The translations under genes were made by a program, and so were the position numbers. Below the pieces are notes generated by a model that was not told where the DNA came from, made no database searches, and was given only the letters and a program-made list of their open reading frames with translations. 62,102 nt of DNA, from NCBI GenBank assembly GCA_020445645.1, contig JAGRGG010000075.1:1-62102 (forward strand), given 5' to 3'. Below, one piece after another: positions 20,575 through 29,454 of the stretch. Within the stretch, counting starts at the first letter, position 1. Each line of letters starts with the position of its first letter. This stretch comes from Geminicoccaceae bacterium (GTDB lineage Bacteria; Pseudomonadota; Alphaproteobacteria; Geminicoccales; Geminicoccaceae).

Positions 20575-21114
20575 CTACTTCTCCGCGTCCGCCGCGACCT
20601 GGACCTTGATCATCTTGTCCGGGTTGCGCGGGGGCTCGCCAGGGGTGATGTTGTCGACGTACTGCATCCCGTCGACGACCTTGCCCCAGATGGTGTACTC
20701 GCCGTTGAGGTGCGGGGCCGGGGCGAACATGATGAAGAACTGCGCGTTGGCGCTGTTCGGATTCGCCGTCCGGGCCATGCCCATCGTGCCGCGCTCGAAC
20801 GACTTGTCGCGGCTGAACTCGGCCTTGAGGTCGGGCTTGTCGGAGCCGCCCGTGCCGGTGCCGGTGGGATCGCCCGTCTGCGCCATGAAGCCGGGGATGA
20901 CGCGGTGGAACACGACCCCGTCGTAGAACCCTTCGCGGGCCAGCTCCTTGATCCGGGCGACGTGCTTCGGCGCCACGTCGGGGAACATCTCGACGGTGAC
21001 GCGGCCGTCCTTCAGGTCGATGTAGAGCGTGTTCTCGAGGTCGGCGGCCTTGGCGCCGGCGGGTGCGGTCATGGCGAGGATCAGTCCTGCTAATAGGGTG
21101 AGGGTCTTGAGCAA
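20575..21114 (-). CDS. Exported cyclophilin-type peptidyl-prolyl isomerase
   Basis: A 179-residue cyclophilin that speeds cis-trans isomerisation at proline. Core motifs are VVFHRVIPGFMAQTGDPTGTG, FERGTMGMART, SANAQFFIMFAPAPHLNGEY and FGKV-like WGKVVDGM. The TTG at 21114 has AAGGAG 8 nt upstream and yields a convincing signal peptide (LKTLTLLAGLILAMTAPAGAKA). Starting at the internal ATG 21072 would remove it. It therefore probably acts in the periplasm. Copy B of the modular palindrome lies directly downstream. Confidence 0.92.
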   Translation of the reverse strand: MLKTLTLLAGLILAMTAPAGAKAADLENTLYIDLKDGRVTVEMFPDVAPKHVARIKELAREGFYDGVVFHRVIPGFMAQTGDPTGTGTGGSDKPDLKAEFSRDKSFERGTMGMARTANPNSANAQFFIMFAPAPHLNGEYTIWGKVVDGMQYVDNITPGEPPRNPDKMIKVQVAADAEK

Positions 21115-21184
21115 AGGCCCGGCTCCTTGGGTGAGGGTGGCCGGGAAGGTGGCGGGGGACGCCGCCGTTTGCAACCTTTGGACG

Positions 21185-21508
21185 TTACGCCGCGCTGGCG
21201 CAGTCGATGCACAGGGGCGCGGCGGGATCGGACTCCAGACGCTGGTCCTGGATGCGCTCGCCGCAGCGGACGCAGTCGCCGTATTCGCCGGCATCGATCC
21301 GCTCGATGGCCGCCTGGACGCGGACGAGCTCGCGCTCGCGGCGCTGCTCGATCGCCATCGCCATCGCCTGCTCCTGCATCGCCTCGGCCGGGCCGGCGCG
21401 CGCTTGGTCGGCGGCGCCTTCCAGCTCGTGGGGCCTGATGGACAGGGCCAGTTCGGCCGCCTTCTCGTCCAGCAGCTTCCTGAAACGCTTCACGTCGGGT
21501 TTGGACAT
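21185..21508 (-). CDS. DksA/TraR-family zinc-finger protein
   Basis: A 107-residue coiled-coil protein with a C-terminal four-cysteine zinc finger (C79, C82, C100, C103 in CVRCGERI and LCIDC). DksA/TraR proteins enter the RNA polymerase secondary channel and modify promoter response, often with ppGpp. This one is shorter than canonical DksA (about 140-150), so it is a short DksA-like paralogue rather than the main one. The coiled-coil tip acidic pair is not obvious in EQRRERELVRVQ. ATG 21508 starts MSKPDVKRFRKLLDEKAAEL. It is divergent from prfC. Confidence 0.85.
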   Translation of the reverse strand: MSKPDVKRFRKLLDEKAAELALSIRPHELEGAADQARAGPAEAMQEQAMAMAIEQRRERELVRVQAAIERIDAGEYGDCVRCGERIQDQRLESDPAAPLCIDCASAA

Positions 21509-21614
21509 CTCGCTCACTCGTCTCGCATGGGCCGGGGGCCGGGGCTTGTGTTCCAAGTCCCGCTGACCGATATGGTCCTTTTCCGGATCAGCCACATGTA
21601 GGAGTTCTTCGCGC

Positions 21615-23210
21615 GTGAGCCAACCCGACGCGGTACGGCTGGCCGACGAGGTCGCCCGCCGCCGCACGTTCGCCATCATCTCGCACCCCGACGCCGGCAA
21701 GACGACGCTGACCGAGAAGCTCCTTTTGTTCGGTGGTGCCATCCACTTGGCGGGCGAAGTGAAGGCGAAGGGCGAGCGCCGGCGGGCGCGCTCGGACTGG
21801 ATGGCGATCGAGCAGAAGCGCGGCATCTCGGTCACGACCTCGGTGATGACCTTCGACTACGGCGGCTGCACCTTCAACCTGCTCGACACGCCGGGCCACG
21901 AGGATTTTTCCGAGGACACCTACAGGACGCTCACCGCCGTCGACTCGGCGGTCATGGTGCTGGACGCCGCCAAGGGCATCGAGCCGCAGACGCTCAAGCT
22001 GTTCGAGGTCTGCCGGCTCCGCGACGTGCCGATCATGACCTTTATCAACAAGATGGATAGGGAAGCGCGCGATCCTCTTGAGATCATGGATGAAATCGAG
22101 AGCCGGCTTGCCCTCGACGTGGCCCCGGTCAACTGGCCGATCGGCATGGGCGCCGCTTTTCGCGGCGTGCGCCGCCTCGACGACGGCACGACGCTCCTGT
22201 TCAGCCCCAGGGAAGACGGCGGGATCGGCGAGGAGGGGCCGCTCGTCCCTACCAGCAACAGCCTGAAGGACCGGGTGCCGGAGCGGCTCATGGCCGAAAC
22301 CGAGGAGCAGCTGGAGCTGGTGCGCGCGGCGACGAAGCCGTTCGACGAGGCGGGCTACCGGGAAGGCCACCTGAGCCCGGTCTATTTCGGCTCGGCGCTG
22401 CGGACCTTCGGCATCCGGGCCCTCCTGGACGGCCTCGTCGCCCACGCCCCGCCGCCCCGGCCGCAGGACGCGCAGGAGGGCGAGGTCATGCCGACCGATC
22501 CCAGCGTCGCCGGGTTCATCTTCAAGGTTCAGGCGAACATGGACCCGAAGCACCGCGACCGCGTCGCCTTCATGCGGCTCTGCTCGGGGAAGTTCGAGCG
22601 CGGCATGAAGCTGAAGATGGTCCGGCACGCGAAGCCACTCGCCGTCTCCAACCCGATCTTCTTCTTCGCGCAGGACCGCGAGATCGCCGACGTGGCCTTT
22701 CCCGGCGACATCATCGGCGTGCCGAACCACGGCCAGCTTCGCGTCGGCGACGCGCTCACCGAGGGACTGGACCTCCACTTCAAGGGTATCCCGAACTTCG
22801 CGCCCGAGATCCTGATGCGGCTCCGCCTCGGCGACCCTATGCGGGCGAAGCACCTGAAGAAGGCGCTCGAAGACTTGGCCGAGGAGGGCGTGACCCAGGT
22901 GTTCCGCCCCAACATCGGCGCCGAGTGGATCGTCGGCGTCGTGGGGCAGCTCCAGCTCGACGTGCTCAAGACCCGCCTCGAAGCCGAGTACAACCTGCCC
23001 ATCGACTTCGAGGGCGCCCCCTACATCACCGCCCGCTGGGCCGTCGCCGAGCCAAAGGAACTCGGCCGCTTCGTCGAGGCGAAGCGCGCCAGCCTCGCCA
23101 CCGACCGCGACGGCCACCCCGTCTACCTCGCCCGCAACGCCTGGGACCTGAACCGGGTCCAGGAGGACTACCCGAAGGTGCGCTTCGAGAAGACGTTCGA
23201 GCGGGCATAA
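21615..23210 (+). CDS. prfC: Peptide chain release factor 3
   Basis: A 531-residue translational GTPase that recycles RF1/RF2 from the ribosome after termination. G1 HPDAGKTT is at about 24-31, switch II LLDTPGHEDFSEDT, and G4 NKMDREARDP. The RF3-specific C-terminal portion includes FRPNIGAEWIVGVVGQLQLD. It starts with GTG at 21615, with AGGAG 9 nt before it. Length matches E. coli RF3 (529). It converges on the aminotransferase gene, with a short palindromic member of the repeat family between them. Confidence 0.95.
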   Translation: MSQPDAVRLADEVARRRTFAIISHPDAGKTTLTEKLLLFGGAIHLAGEVKAKGERRRARSDWMAIEQKRGISVTTSVMTFDYGGCTFNLLDTPGHEDFSEDTYRTLTAVDSAVMVLDAAKGIEPQTLKLFEVCRLRDVPIMTFINKMDREARDPLEIMDEIESRLALDVAPVNWPIGMGAAFRGVRRLDDGTTLLFSPREDGGIGEEGPLVPTSNSLKDRVPERLMAETEEQLELVRAATKPFDEAGYREGHLSPVYFGSALRTFGIRALLDGLVAHAPPPRPQDAQEGEVMPTDPSVAGFIFKVQANMDPKHRDRVAFMRLCSGKFERGMKLKMVRHAKPLAVSNPIFFFAQDREIADVAFPGDIIGVPNHGQLRVGDALTEGLDLHFKGIPNFAPEILMRLRLGDPMRAKHLKKALEDLAEEGVTQVFRPNIGAEWIVGVVGQLQLDVLKTRLEAEYNLPIDFEGAPYITARWAVAEPKELGRFVEAKRASLATDRDGHPVYLARNAWDLNRVQEDYPKVRFEKTFERA

Positions 23211-23214
23211 GATT

Positions 23215-23245
23215 ACGCTTCGCGTGCGCAGCGGACGCGAAGCGT
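23215..23245. repeat. Short palindromic repeat between prfC and the aminotransferase
   Basis: ACGCTTCGCGT and ACGCGAAGCGT form a perfect 11-bp inverted repeat around 9 bases. It starts 5 bp after the prfC stop and ends 9 bp before the aminotransferase stop. It looks like a collapsed form of the modular palindrome without the inner stem, and could end transcription from both convergent genes. Confidence 0.75.
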
Positions 23246-23254
23246 GTACCGTCG

Positions 23255-24577
23255 CTAGACCAGCGCGACTTCGATCGCCGCTTTCAGCTTCCCGACCAGC
23301 TCGTCCAGTTCCGCGTCCTCGATGATGAAGGGCGGCGCCAGGAGGACGTGGTCGCCGTTGCGGCCGTCGATGGTGCCGCCCATCGGGTAGCACATGAGGC
23401 CCCTTGCCATCGCCGCCCGCTTGATGCGGGCGTGGAGGGCGAGCGCGGGGTCGAAGGGGACCTTGGTCTCGCGGTCCCGGACCAGTTCGAGGCCGAGGAA
23501 CAGGCCGCGCCCCCGGATGTCGCCGACGTTCGGGTGGTCGCCGAAGGCGGCTTGCAGGCGCTCTTGCAGAGCGGCGCCCTTGGCGCGGACTCGCGGGAGC
23601 AGGCCGTCGCGCTCGATCGTCTCCTGGACGGCGAGCCCGGCGGCGCAGGCGGTGGGGTGGGCCATGTAGGTGTGGCCGTGCTGGAAGAAGCCGCTGCCGT
23701 CCCGGATCGCCGCCACGATCTTTCGATGGACGAGGACGGCGCCGATCGGCTGGTAGCCGCCGCCGAGGCCCTTGGCGACCGTGATGAGGTCGGGGGCGAC
23801 GCCGTCGGCCTCGCAGGCAAAAAGGGTGCCGGTGCGGCCCATGCCGCACATCACCTCGTCGAGGAGGAGGAGGATGCCGTGGCGGTCGAGCACCTCCTTC
23901 ACGCGGGCGAAGTAGCCGGGAAGGGCGGGAACGGCGCCCAGCGTCGCGCCGACGACGGGCTCGGCGACGAAGGCGATCACGGTCTCGGGGCCGACCCGCT
24001 CCAGGTACGTTTCAAGCTCGGCGACGAGGCGGCCGACGAAGGCGTCGTCGCCCTCGTCCGGCCCCCGCTCGCGGTAGGGGTGGCAGGGGGTGAGGTGGTC
24101 GGCGTCCATCAGGATCGGCTCGAATTGGGCGCGGCGCCACCGGTTGCCGCCGACGGCGAGCGCGCCCAGCGTGTTGCCGTGGTAGCTCTGCCGCCGGGCG
24201 ACGAAGCGGCGCCGCCCCGGCTGGCCGACCTCCAGGAAGTACTGGCGGGCCATCTTGAGTGCGGCCTCGACCGCCTCCGAGCCGCCGGAGACCAAGTAGA
24301 CGCGGTCCATGCCCTCGGGCGCGCGCGCGATCAGGCGGTCCGCCAGCGCCTCGGCGGGTTCGCTCGTGAAGAAGCCGGTGTGGGCGTAGGCGAGGCGGTC
24401 GAGCTGGTCCTTGACGGCGGCGGTGATGGCCGGGTGGCCGTGGCCGAGGCAGGAGACGGCGGCCCCGCCCGAGGCGTCGAGGTAGCGCCTGCCGTCCCGA
24501 TCGATGACGTAACAACCCTCACCGCCCACGGCGGTGGGGTAGGCGTGCCCGAGGTGGCGGTGGAATACGTGGCTCAT
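23255..24577 (-). CDS. Class III aminotransferase (PLP-dependent)
   Basis: A 440-residue aspartate aminotransferase-fold enzyme of the omega-amino acid/beta-alanine:pyruvate type. The PLP-phosphate region is VSGGSEAVEAALKMARQYF (97-115), the cofactor aspartate is in LLLLDEVMCGMGRTG (236-250), and the Schiff-base lysine is K269 in TVAKGLGGGYQPIGAVLV. The start begins MSHVFHRH. The TTG immediately upstream was not used because ATG 24577 has AGGGA at suitable spacing. The amino donor is unknown. It is separated by 12 nt from the lipoprotein gene upstream, so it probably belongs to the hslO-lipoprotein-aminotransferase unit. Confidence 0.9.
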   Translation of the reverse strand: MSHVFHRHLGHAYPTAVGGEGCYVIDRDGRRYLDASGGAAVSCLGHGHPAITAAVKDQLDRLAYAHTGFFTSEPAEALADRLIARAPEGMDRVYLVSGGSEAVEAALKMARQYFLEVGQPGRRRFVARRQSYHGNTLGALAVGGNRWRRAQFEPILMDADHLTPCHPYRERGPDEGDDAFVGRLVAELETYLERVGPETVIAFVAEPVVGATLGAVPALPGYFARVKEVLDRHGILLLLDEVMCGMGRTGTLFACEADGVAPDLITVAKGLGGGYQPIGAVLVHRKIVAAIRDGSGFFQHGHTYMAHPTACAAGLAVQETIERDGLLPRVRAKGAALQERLQAAFGDHPNVGDIRGRGLFLGLELVRDRETKVPFDPALALHARIKRAAMARGLMCYPMGGTIDGRNGDHVLLAPPFIIEDAELDELVGKLKAAIEVALV

Positions 24578-24589
24578 CAAGGGAATCCC

Positions 24590-25174
24590 TCAGAGGAGAA
24601 GGTAGGGGCCGAGGTTCTGCGGCACGGCCCGCTCCAGGGCGTCGTCGAGCTGGCGCAGCAACTCGTCGACGACCCGCTCGGCCTCGTCGTCGCGGGCGAG
24701 CGACGCCGTGCGCTCCAGGATGCGCCGCGCCCGCTCGACCTCGGCACCGGCCCAGGCCAGCTCGGCCCCGCCCCCGTCTAGGACGGAAAGGCGCACCTTG
24801 AGCCGTCCCTGAAGGAGGAGGTTCGGCTCGCGGACGAAGATCCCCGGGATCCCGACCGTCGTGGGCAGCGGCAATGCTTCCATCGCGGCGGTCTCGACGA
24901 CGGCGCGCAGGCGACCCGTCCCCCCGGCGGCGTGGAGGCGGCCCCGCAAAAATGCGGCGGCGGCGTCGGCGAGGCGCCCGGCGCGGTTCTTGTCGATGAA
25001 GGTGGCGCCCCGCACGCCGCCGTCGGTCGTCACCACCTCGACGGCGCCGACCCGGACCAGGAACGGCTGCCGGGGGCTCGTTGTGACGGCGGGCTCCAGG
25101 GGCCGGGGGGGCGTGCAGGCGCCGAGCAGCGATGCCGCGAGGAGGGGGGCCACGAGGAGGCGGCGGCGACGCAC
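24590..25174 (-). CDS. Uncharacterised lipoprotein
   Basis: A 194-residue predicted lipoprotein starting at GTG 25174, only 2 nt after the hslO stop. The signal is RRRRLLVAPLLAASLLGAC, with the lipidated cysteine at residue 20. The mature part includes VEVVTTDGGVRGATFIDKN and a helical C-terminus rich in R/E (VERARRILERTASLARDDEAE), ending LGPYLLL. I do not recognise a named family. Position and spacing imply co-expression with hslO and the aminotransferase, probably as an inner-face outer-membrane protein. Confidence 0.75.
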   Translation of the reverse strand: MRRRRLLVAPLLAASLLGACTPPRPLEPAVTTSPRQPFLVRVGAVEVVTTDGGVRGATFIDKNRAGRLADAAAAFLRGRLHAAGGTGRLRAVVETAAMEALPLPTTVGIPGIFVREPNLLLQGRLKVRLSVLDGGGAELAWAGAEVERARRILERTASLARDDEAERVVDELLRQLDDALERAVPQNLGPYLLL

Positions 25175-25176
25175 CG

Positions 25177-26082
25177 TCAGTGCGGGGGCGCCGCGAGCGC
25201 GCGCAGCGCCGCGTCGTCGAGCGCGTAGGACCGGCTGCAGAACTGGCAGGTGACGTGCGCCTTGCCGTCGGCCTCCTTCATCGCCAGCAGTTCGTCCAAG
25301 GGGAAGCGGGCGAGGGTTTCCCTGACCCGCTCCTCGCTGCACGAGCAGCCGAAGCGGAGCGGCGTGGGGTCGAAGACGCGCACGCCTTCCTCGTGGAACA
25401 GGCGCAGGAGAAGGCTGTCCAGGCTGAGGCCGGGGTCGAGCAGCTCGTCGTCGGTCACGGTCTGAAGGAGGAGCATGGCGCGGCGCCAGTCCTCGGACCG
25501 CTCGGCCGCCGTCTCGGAGCCTTCGCCCGGCATCGCCTGGAGGACGATGGCGCCGCCCCGCCACGCCCCGGTCAGGGGATCCTGGCCGATGGCGCTGCAA
25601 ATCCCGGTCGGCACCTGCTCCGAGCGGTGGAAGTAGGCCAGCATACCGGCGGTGATGCTTCCGCCCTCCAAGGGCACGATGCCCTGGTAGGTCTCGCCGC
25701 CGGTCCGGCTCTGGTCGACGGTGAGCGCCATGACGCCCTCGCCGACGAGGCTCTCGAAGCCGGCGTCGTCCGGCACGGCGCCGGGCTCGAAGCCGGCGTA
25801 GCCGCGCATGGCGCCGTCGTTGGCGATGTCGGCGACCATGAGGCGGACGGGGCCGTCGCCGCGCGTCTGCAGGCTGAAGGTGCCGTCGTATTTGAGCGCG
25901 CCGGCGAACGCGCCCGAGAGGACGAGCAGTTCACCGAGCAGGCGCGAGACGGGTTCGGGGTAGGCGTGCGCCTTCAGCACCGCGTCGATGACGGGACCGA
26001 GGCGAAGGGCGCGGCCCCGCAACTGCGAGGATTCGAGCTGGAAGGGGCGGAGGAGGTCGAGGGCGGGGGTCGGGGCGTTCAT
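25177..26082 (-). CDS. hslO: Redox-regulated chaperone Hsp33
   Basis: A 301-residue chaperone switched on by oxidation. The four zinc-binding cysteines are present as CSC (C246, C248) and CQFC (C279, C282), so redox control should work. The substrate-binding fold includes VLSGAFAGALKYDGTFSLQT, GPVRLMVADI and GICSAIGQDPLTGAWRGGAI. The start at 26082 opens MNAPTPALDLLRPFQLE. It lies downstream of argD-argF, a neighbourhood common in alphaproteobacteria, but a degenerate 320-bp stretch separates it from argF. Confidence 0.95.
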   Translation of the reverse strand: MNAPTPALDLLRPFQLESSQLRGRALRLGPVIDAVLKAHAYPEPVSRLLGELLVLSGAFAGALKYDGTFSLQTRGDGPVRLMVADIANDGAMRGYAGFEPGAVPDDAGFESLVGEGVMALTVDQSRTGGETYQGIVPLEGGSITAGMLAYFHRSEQVPTGICSAIGQDPLTGAWRGGAIVLQAMPGEGSETAAERSEDWRRAMLLLQTVTDDELLDPGLSLDSLLLRLFHEEGVRVFDPTPLRFGCSCSEERVRETLARFPLDELLAMKEADGKAHVTCQFCSRSYALDDAALRALAAPPH

Positions 26083-26173
26083 GCCCCCGAATGTAGGTGC
26101 CCCCGGCGGCGACTGAAAGGCTTAGGAGCCTTGCCCATCAAGGCGTCGGTCAAGAAAGCTCAAGGACACACGA

Positions 26174-26370
26174 TCAGGCCGAAGGCATTGGAGGATGGCG
26201 ATCGTGGCGGTGACGATGCCGGCCCGGCCACGGCACCGATACCCGTGAGCAGGCCGTAGAAGAACAGGCGTCACGTCTCCGGCGGTCGGCCCTCGCCTCC
26301 GTATCGAGGCGCTGGCGGGCAAGGTCGGTCTCGGCGCGCATCTTGGCTGGCTCCGCTCCCTTCAAGGCAT
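26174..26370 (-). pseudogene. Broken gene for a small membrane protein
   Basis: The 320-bp gap between hslO and argF has no intact gene, but one story can be read across three frames of the minus strand. A charged helix GAEPAKMRAETDLARQRLD and TEARADRRRR is followed after a +1 shift by RLFFYGLLTGIGAVAG. A further shift gives AGIVTATIAILQCLRP. Joined, these make a helical cytoplasmic segment and one hydrophobic transmembrane segment, a sensible small membrane protein. The two frameshifts suggest decay. I do not recognise the family. Confidence 0.45.
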
Positions 26371-26402
26371 TGATCTAGGTCGTCGGGCGTGGAGCGGCCA
26401 GC

Positions 26403-27320
26403 CTAGGCCTTGCCTTCGAGGCACCACGCGAGGATCGCCTTTTGCGCGTGGAGGCGGTTCTCGGCCTCGTCGAAGACGGCGGAGGCGGGGCCGTCGATGA
26501 CCTCGGCCGTTACCTCCTCGCCCCGGTGCGCCGGCAGGCAGTGGAGGAAGAGGGCGTCGTTCGCGGCCTTCGCCATGAGGCCGTCGTCGACCTGGTAGGG
26601 GCGCAGAAGGGCGTGGCGGCGTTCGGCGTCCTGGTCGCTCATCGACACCCAGGTGTCGGTGACGACGGCGTCGGCGTCCCCGACGGCGCGGGCGGGGTCG
26701 GGGTCGACGGTGACGCGGGCCTGCCGCTCCCGCGCCCAGTCGAGGAGGGCCGGGTCCGGGGCGAACGCGGGCGGGCAGCCGAGGTTGAGGTCGAAGCCGA
26801 ACAAGGCGGCGGCGTGGACCAGGGAGGCGACGATGTTGTTGGCGGCGTCGCCGACGTAGGCGAGGCGGCGCCCCCGGATCGGCCCCTTGCGCTCCTCGAA
26901 GGTGAGCACGTCGGCCATGATCTGGCAGGGGTGGCTCCTGTCGGTGAGGCCGTTGACGACCGGCACGGTGGCGTGGCGCGCGAGGTCCTCGACCTTGTCG
27001 TGCGCGTCGGTGCGGATCATGATCGCGTCGACGTAGCGGGAGAGGACTCGGGCCGTGTCGGCGACGCTCTCGCCGCGCCCCAGCTGCATCTCGTTCCCCG
27101 ACAGGACGACGGCGCTGCCACCCAACTGGCGGGCCGCGACCTCGAACGAGACCCGGGTCCGGGTCGAGGGCTTCTCGAAGATCATGGCGAGCGTCCGACC
27201 TTCGAGTGGCCGGGGCGCGGTCTCGCCCCGCTTCATGGCCGCAGCCCGATCGAGGATGCGCCGCAACTCGTGCGCCTCGATCCCAGCGAGGTCGAGGAAG
27301 TGGCGGGGCGCCGTCGTCAC
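26403..27320 (-). CDS. argF: Ornithine carbamoyltransferase
   Basis: A 305-residue enzyme that makes citrulline from ornithine and carbamoyl phosphate in arginine synthesis. The carbamoyl-phosphate motif STRTR is at 52-56. Other landmarks are [29 protein letters not shown], the ornithine-binding [10 protein letters not shown] and the catalytic [11 protein letters not shown]. It starts with GTG 27320, which overlaps the argD stop as GTGA, so translation is coupled. The C-terminal [10 protein letters not shown] is normal. Confidence 0.96.
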   Translation of the reverse strand: MTTAPRHFLDLAGIEAHELRRILDRAAAMKRGETAPRPLEGRTLAMIFEKPSTRTRVSFEVAARQLGGSAVVLSGNEMQLGRGESVADTARVLSRYVDAIMIRTDAHDKVEDLARHATVPVVNGLTDRSHPCQIMADVLTFEERKGPIRGRRLAYVGDAANNIVASLVHAAALFGFDLNLGCPPAFAPDPALLDWARERQARVTVDPDPARAVGDADAVVTDTWVSMSDQDAERRHALLRPYQVDDGLMAKAANDALFLHCLPAHRGEEVTAEVIDGPASAVFDEAENRLHAQKAILAWCLEGKA

Positions 27321-28516
27321 CCGCCCATTCCCGCGAACGTTCGCCCGATGAGGGCGAGCGCCTCGTCGATCTCGGCCTCGCTCACGGTGAGCGGCGGGAG
27401 CAGGCGAAGGACGTTGTCGCCGGCGGGGACGGTGAGCAGCCCGTTCGCGCGCAGGGCCGCCGCCGCCTCCAGGTTGGGGACGGCGAGCTTCAGCCCCAGC
27501 ATGAGGCCGAGACCGCGCACTTCCGGGAGTTGCGCCGCGTGCCGCTCCCGCAGGCCCTCCAGCCCGGCCCGCAGGTACCGGGCGCGTTCGGCGACGCCGT
27601 CGAGGAAGCCCGGCTCCAGCATCACGTCGAGCACGGCGTTGGCGACGCTGCACGCGAGCGGGTTGCCGCCGAAGGTGGAGCCATGCGACCCCGGCGTCAT
27701 GCCGCTCGCGGCGCGGGCGGTGGCGAGGCAGGCGCCGATCGGAAACCCGCCGCCCAAGCCCTTGGCGAGCGCCATCACGTCGGGGGTGACGCCGGAATGC
27801 TGGTAGGCGAAGAGGTGGCCCGTGCGCCCCATGCCGCACTGCACCTCGTCGTAGACGAGAAGGGCGCCGGTCTCGTCGCAGGCTTCGCGCAGGCCCTCCA
27901 GGCACTGCGGGGGCAGGGGCCGGATGCCGCCCTCGCCCTGGATGGGCTCGACAAGGACGGCGCCGACGGCGGGGTCGGCGAGGGCGGCGCGCAAAGCCTC
28001 GTGGTCGCCGAAGGGGAGATGGACGAAGCCCTCCAGGAGGGGAGCGTAGCCCTCGGTGAGGCGCCCGCCCCCCGCCGCCGAGATCCCGGCCATCGTCCGG
28101 CCGTGGAAGCTGCCCTCGAAGGTGACGATCTTGTGGCGCTCGGGATGGCCCGCCGCCCAGTGGTAACGCCGCACCAGCTTGATGGAGGCCTCGATCGCCT
28201 CGGCGCCCGAATTGCAGAGAAACGCCGTATCGGCGAAGCTGTGCGCGACCAAGCGGTCGGCGAGGCGCTCCAAGGGCTCGATGCGGAACAGGTTCGAGAC
28301 GTGCCAGAGCCGCGCCGCCTGCTCCTGAAGGGCGTGGACCAGATGCGGATGTGCGTGGCCCAGGCCGCAGACGGCGATCCCGGCGGCGAAGTCGAGGAAG
28401 CGGCGCCCGTCCTTCGTGAACAGCCACGACCCCTCGCCGTGCTCGAAGGCGAGGTCGATCCGCCGGTAGATCGGCATCAAGGACGGCATCGAGGCGTTCG
28501 CGGGGGCAGCGTTCAT
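27317..28516 (-). CDS. argD: Acetylornithine aminotransferase
   Basis: A 399-residue PLP enzyme converting N-acetylglutamate semialdehyde to N-acetylornithine, often also acting in lysine synthesis. Motifs are [15 protein letters not shown] (100-114), [12 protein letters not shown] (133-144), [13 protein letters not shown] (221-233) and the Schiff-base lysine K252 in [14 protein letters not shown]. The adjacent argF and the start [19 protein letters not shown] support argD over other class III aminotransferases. It is 86 nt downstream of the ABC-2 permease gene. Confidence 0.95.
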   Translation of the reverse strand: MNAAPANASMPSLMPIYRRIDLAFEHGEGSWLFTKDGRRFLDFAAGIAVCGLGHAHPHLVHALQEQAARLWHVSNLFRIEPLERLADRLVAHSFADTAFLCNSGAEAIEASIKLVRRYHWAAGHPERHKIVTFEGSFHGRTMAGISAAGGGRLTEGYAPLLEGFVHLPFGDHEALRAALADPAVGAVLVEPIQGEGGIRPLPPQCLEGLREACDETGALLVYDEVQCGMGRTGHLFAYQHSGVTPDVMALAKGLGGGFPIGACLATARAASGMTPGSHGSTFGGNPLACSVANAVLDVMLEPGFLDGVAERARYLRAGLEGLRERHAAQLPEVRGLGLMLGLKLAVPNLEAAAALRANGLLTVPAGDNVLRLLPPLTVSEAEIDEALALIGRTFAGMGG

Positions 28517-28561
28517 GACCAGGGTGCTCGCCGGGAAAAAAGGGAAGGGGGCGGAGGGTAA

Positions 28562-28577
28562 GGCCGAAGAATCGGCC
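28562..28577 (-). terminator. Small hairpin between ABC-2 permease and argD
   Basis: GGCCGA and TCGGCC pair over a 4-nt loop in the 86-bp gap. The stem is short and no T-run follows, so it may only attenuate read-through. Confidence 0.3.
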
Positions 28578-28602
28578 GTCAACGTCGATCGTGCAGCGAA
28601 AC

Positions 28603-29454
28603 CTACGCCTTTAGCCTGTAGCCCCGGCGCAAAAGCGCAAGGGCCAATCCCCAGAGCGCGGCGGAGACCACGAGGAGGTAGAGGGCGCCGACGGCGACGG
28701 AGCCGTCGGCGTGGCCGGTGAGGCCGTAGCGCAGGCCGTCGATCATGTAGAAGAAGGGGTTGGCGAGCGCCACGGCGTGGAACGCCTCGGGCAGGGCCTG
28801 GATCGAGTAGAACGTGCCGGAGAGGAAGGAGAGAGGGGTGATGATGAAGTTGGTGACGGCCGCCATCTGGTCGAACTTCTCGGCCCAAAGGGCGGCGAGG
28901 AAGCCCAGGAGCGAGAGGACGAGGGAGGCGGCGAGCACGTAGTAGAGGACGGCCCAGAGGTGGTGTGGGACGACGTCGGCGAACGGCAGCATCGTCAGCC
29001 AGACGACGGTGGCGACGAGGAAGCCGCGGGTGACGCCGCCCATCGTCACGCCAAACAGGAGTTCACCGGCCGAGAGGGGCGGCATCAGGTAGTCGACGAT
29101 GTTGCCCTGGACCTTGGCGATGATGATCGACGACGAGGTGTTGGAAAAGGCGTTCTGGATCACCGACATCATGACGAGGCCGGGGGCGAGGAAGGTGAGG
29201 TACGGCAGGTTGCCAACGGTGCGGCTGGCGCCGCCGAGTGCCAGCGAGAACACGGCAAGGAAGATGAGCGTCGTCGCCACCGGGGCCAGCACGGTCTGAG
29301 TGACGACCTTCATGAAGCGGCGGACCTCCTTCACGTAGAGGGTCCAAAGGCCGACGTAGTTGATGTCCCAGAACGTGCCGAAGGTGGTACCGTCTTCCGG
29401 CAGGTCGAGCGCCGGCGCCCGCGCCTCGCCGCCTGTGCTTGCCATTCCGTCCAT
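28603..29454 (-). CDS. ABC-2 type transporter permease
   Basis: A 283-residue inner-membrane protein with about six transmembrane segments and the ABC-2 motif ([21 protein letters not shown], then [20 protein letters not shown]). Such permeases work with a separate ATPase to export polysaccharides, drugs or lipids. No ATPase gene is adjacent, so the partner must lie elsewhere. The start codon overlaps the tamB stop (TGATG), which implies coupling to the MscS-TamA-TamB operon. The first 30 residues are cytoplasmic and acidic. Confidence 0.88.
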   Translation of the reverse strand: MDGMASTGGEARAPALDLPEDGTTFGTFWDINYVGLWTLYVKEVRRFMKVVTQTVLAPVATTLIFLAVFSLALGGASRTVGNLPYLTFLAPGLVMMSVIQNAFSNTSSSIIIAKVQGNIVDYLMPPLSAGELLFGVTMGGVTRGFLVATVVWLTMLPFADVVPHHLWAVLYYVLAASLVLSLLGFLAALWAEKFDQMAAVTNFIITPLSFLSGTFYSIQALPEAFHAVALANPFFYMIDGLRYGLTGHADGSVAVGALYLLVVSAALWGLALALLRRGYRLKA

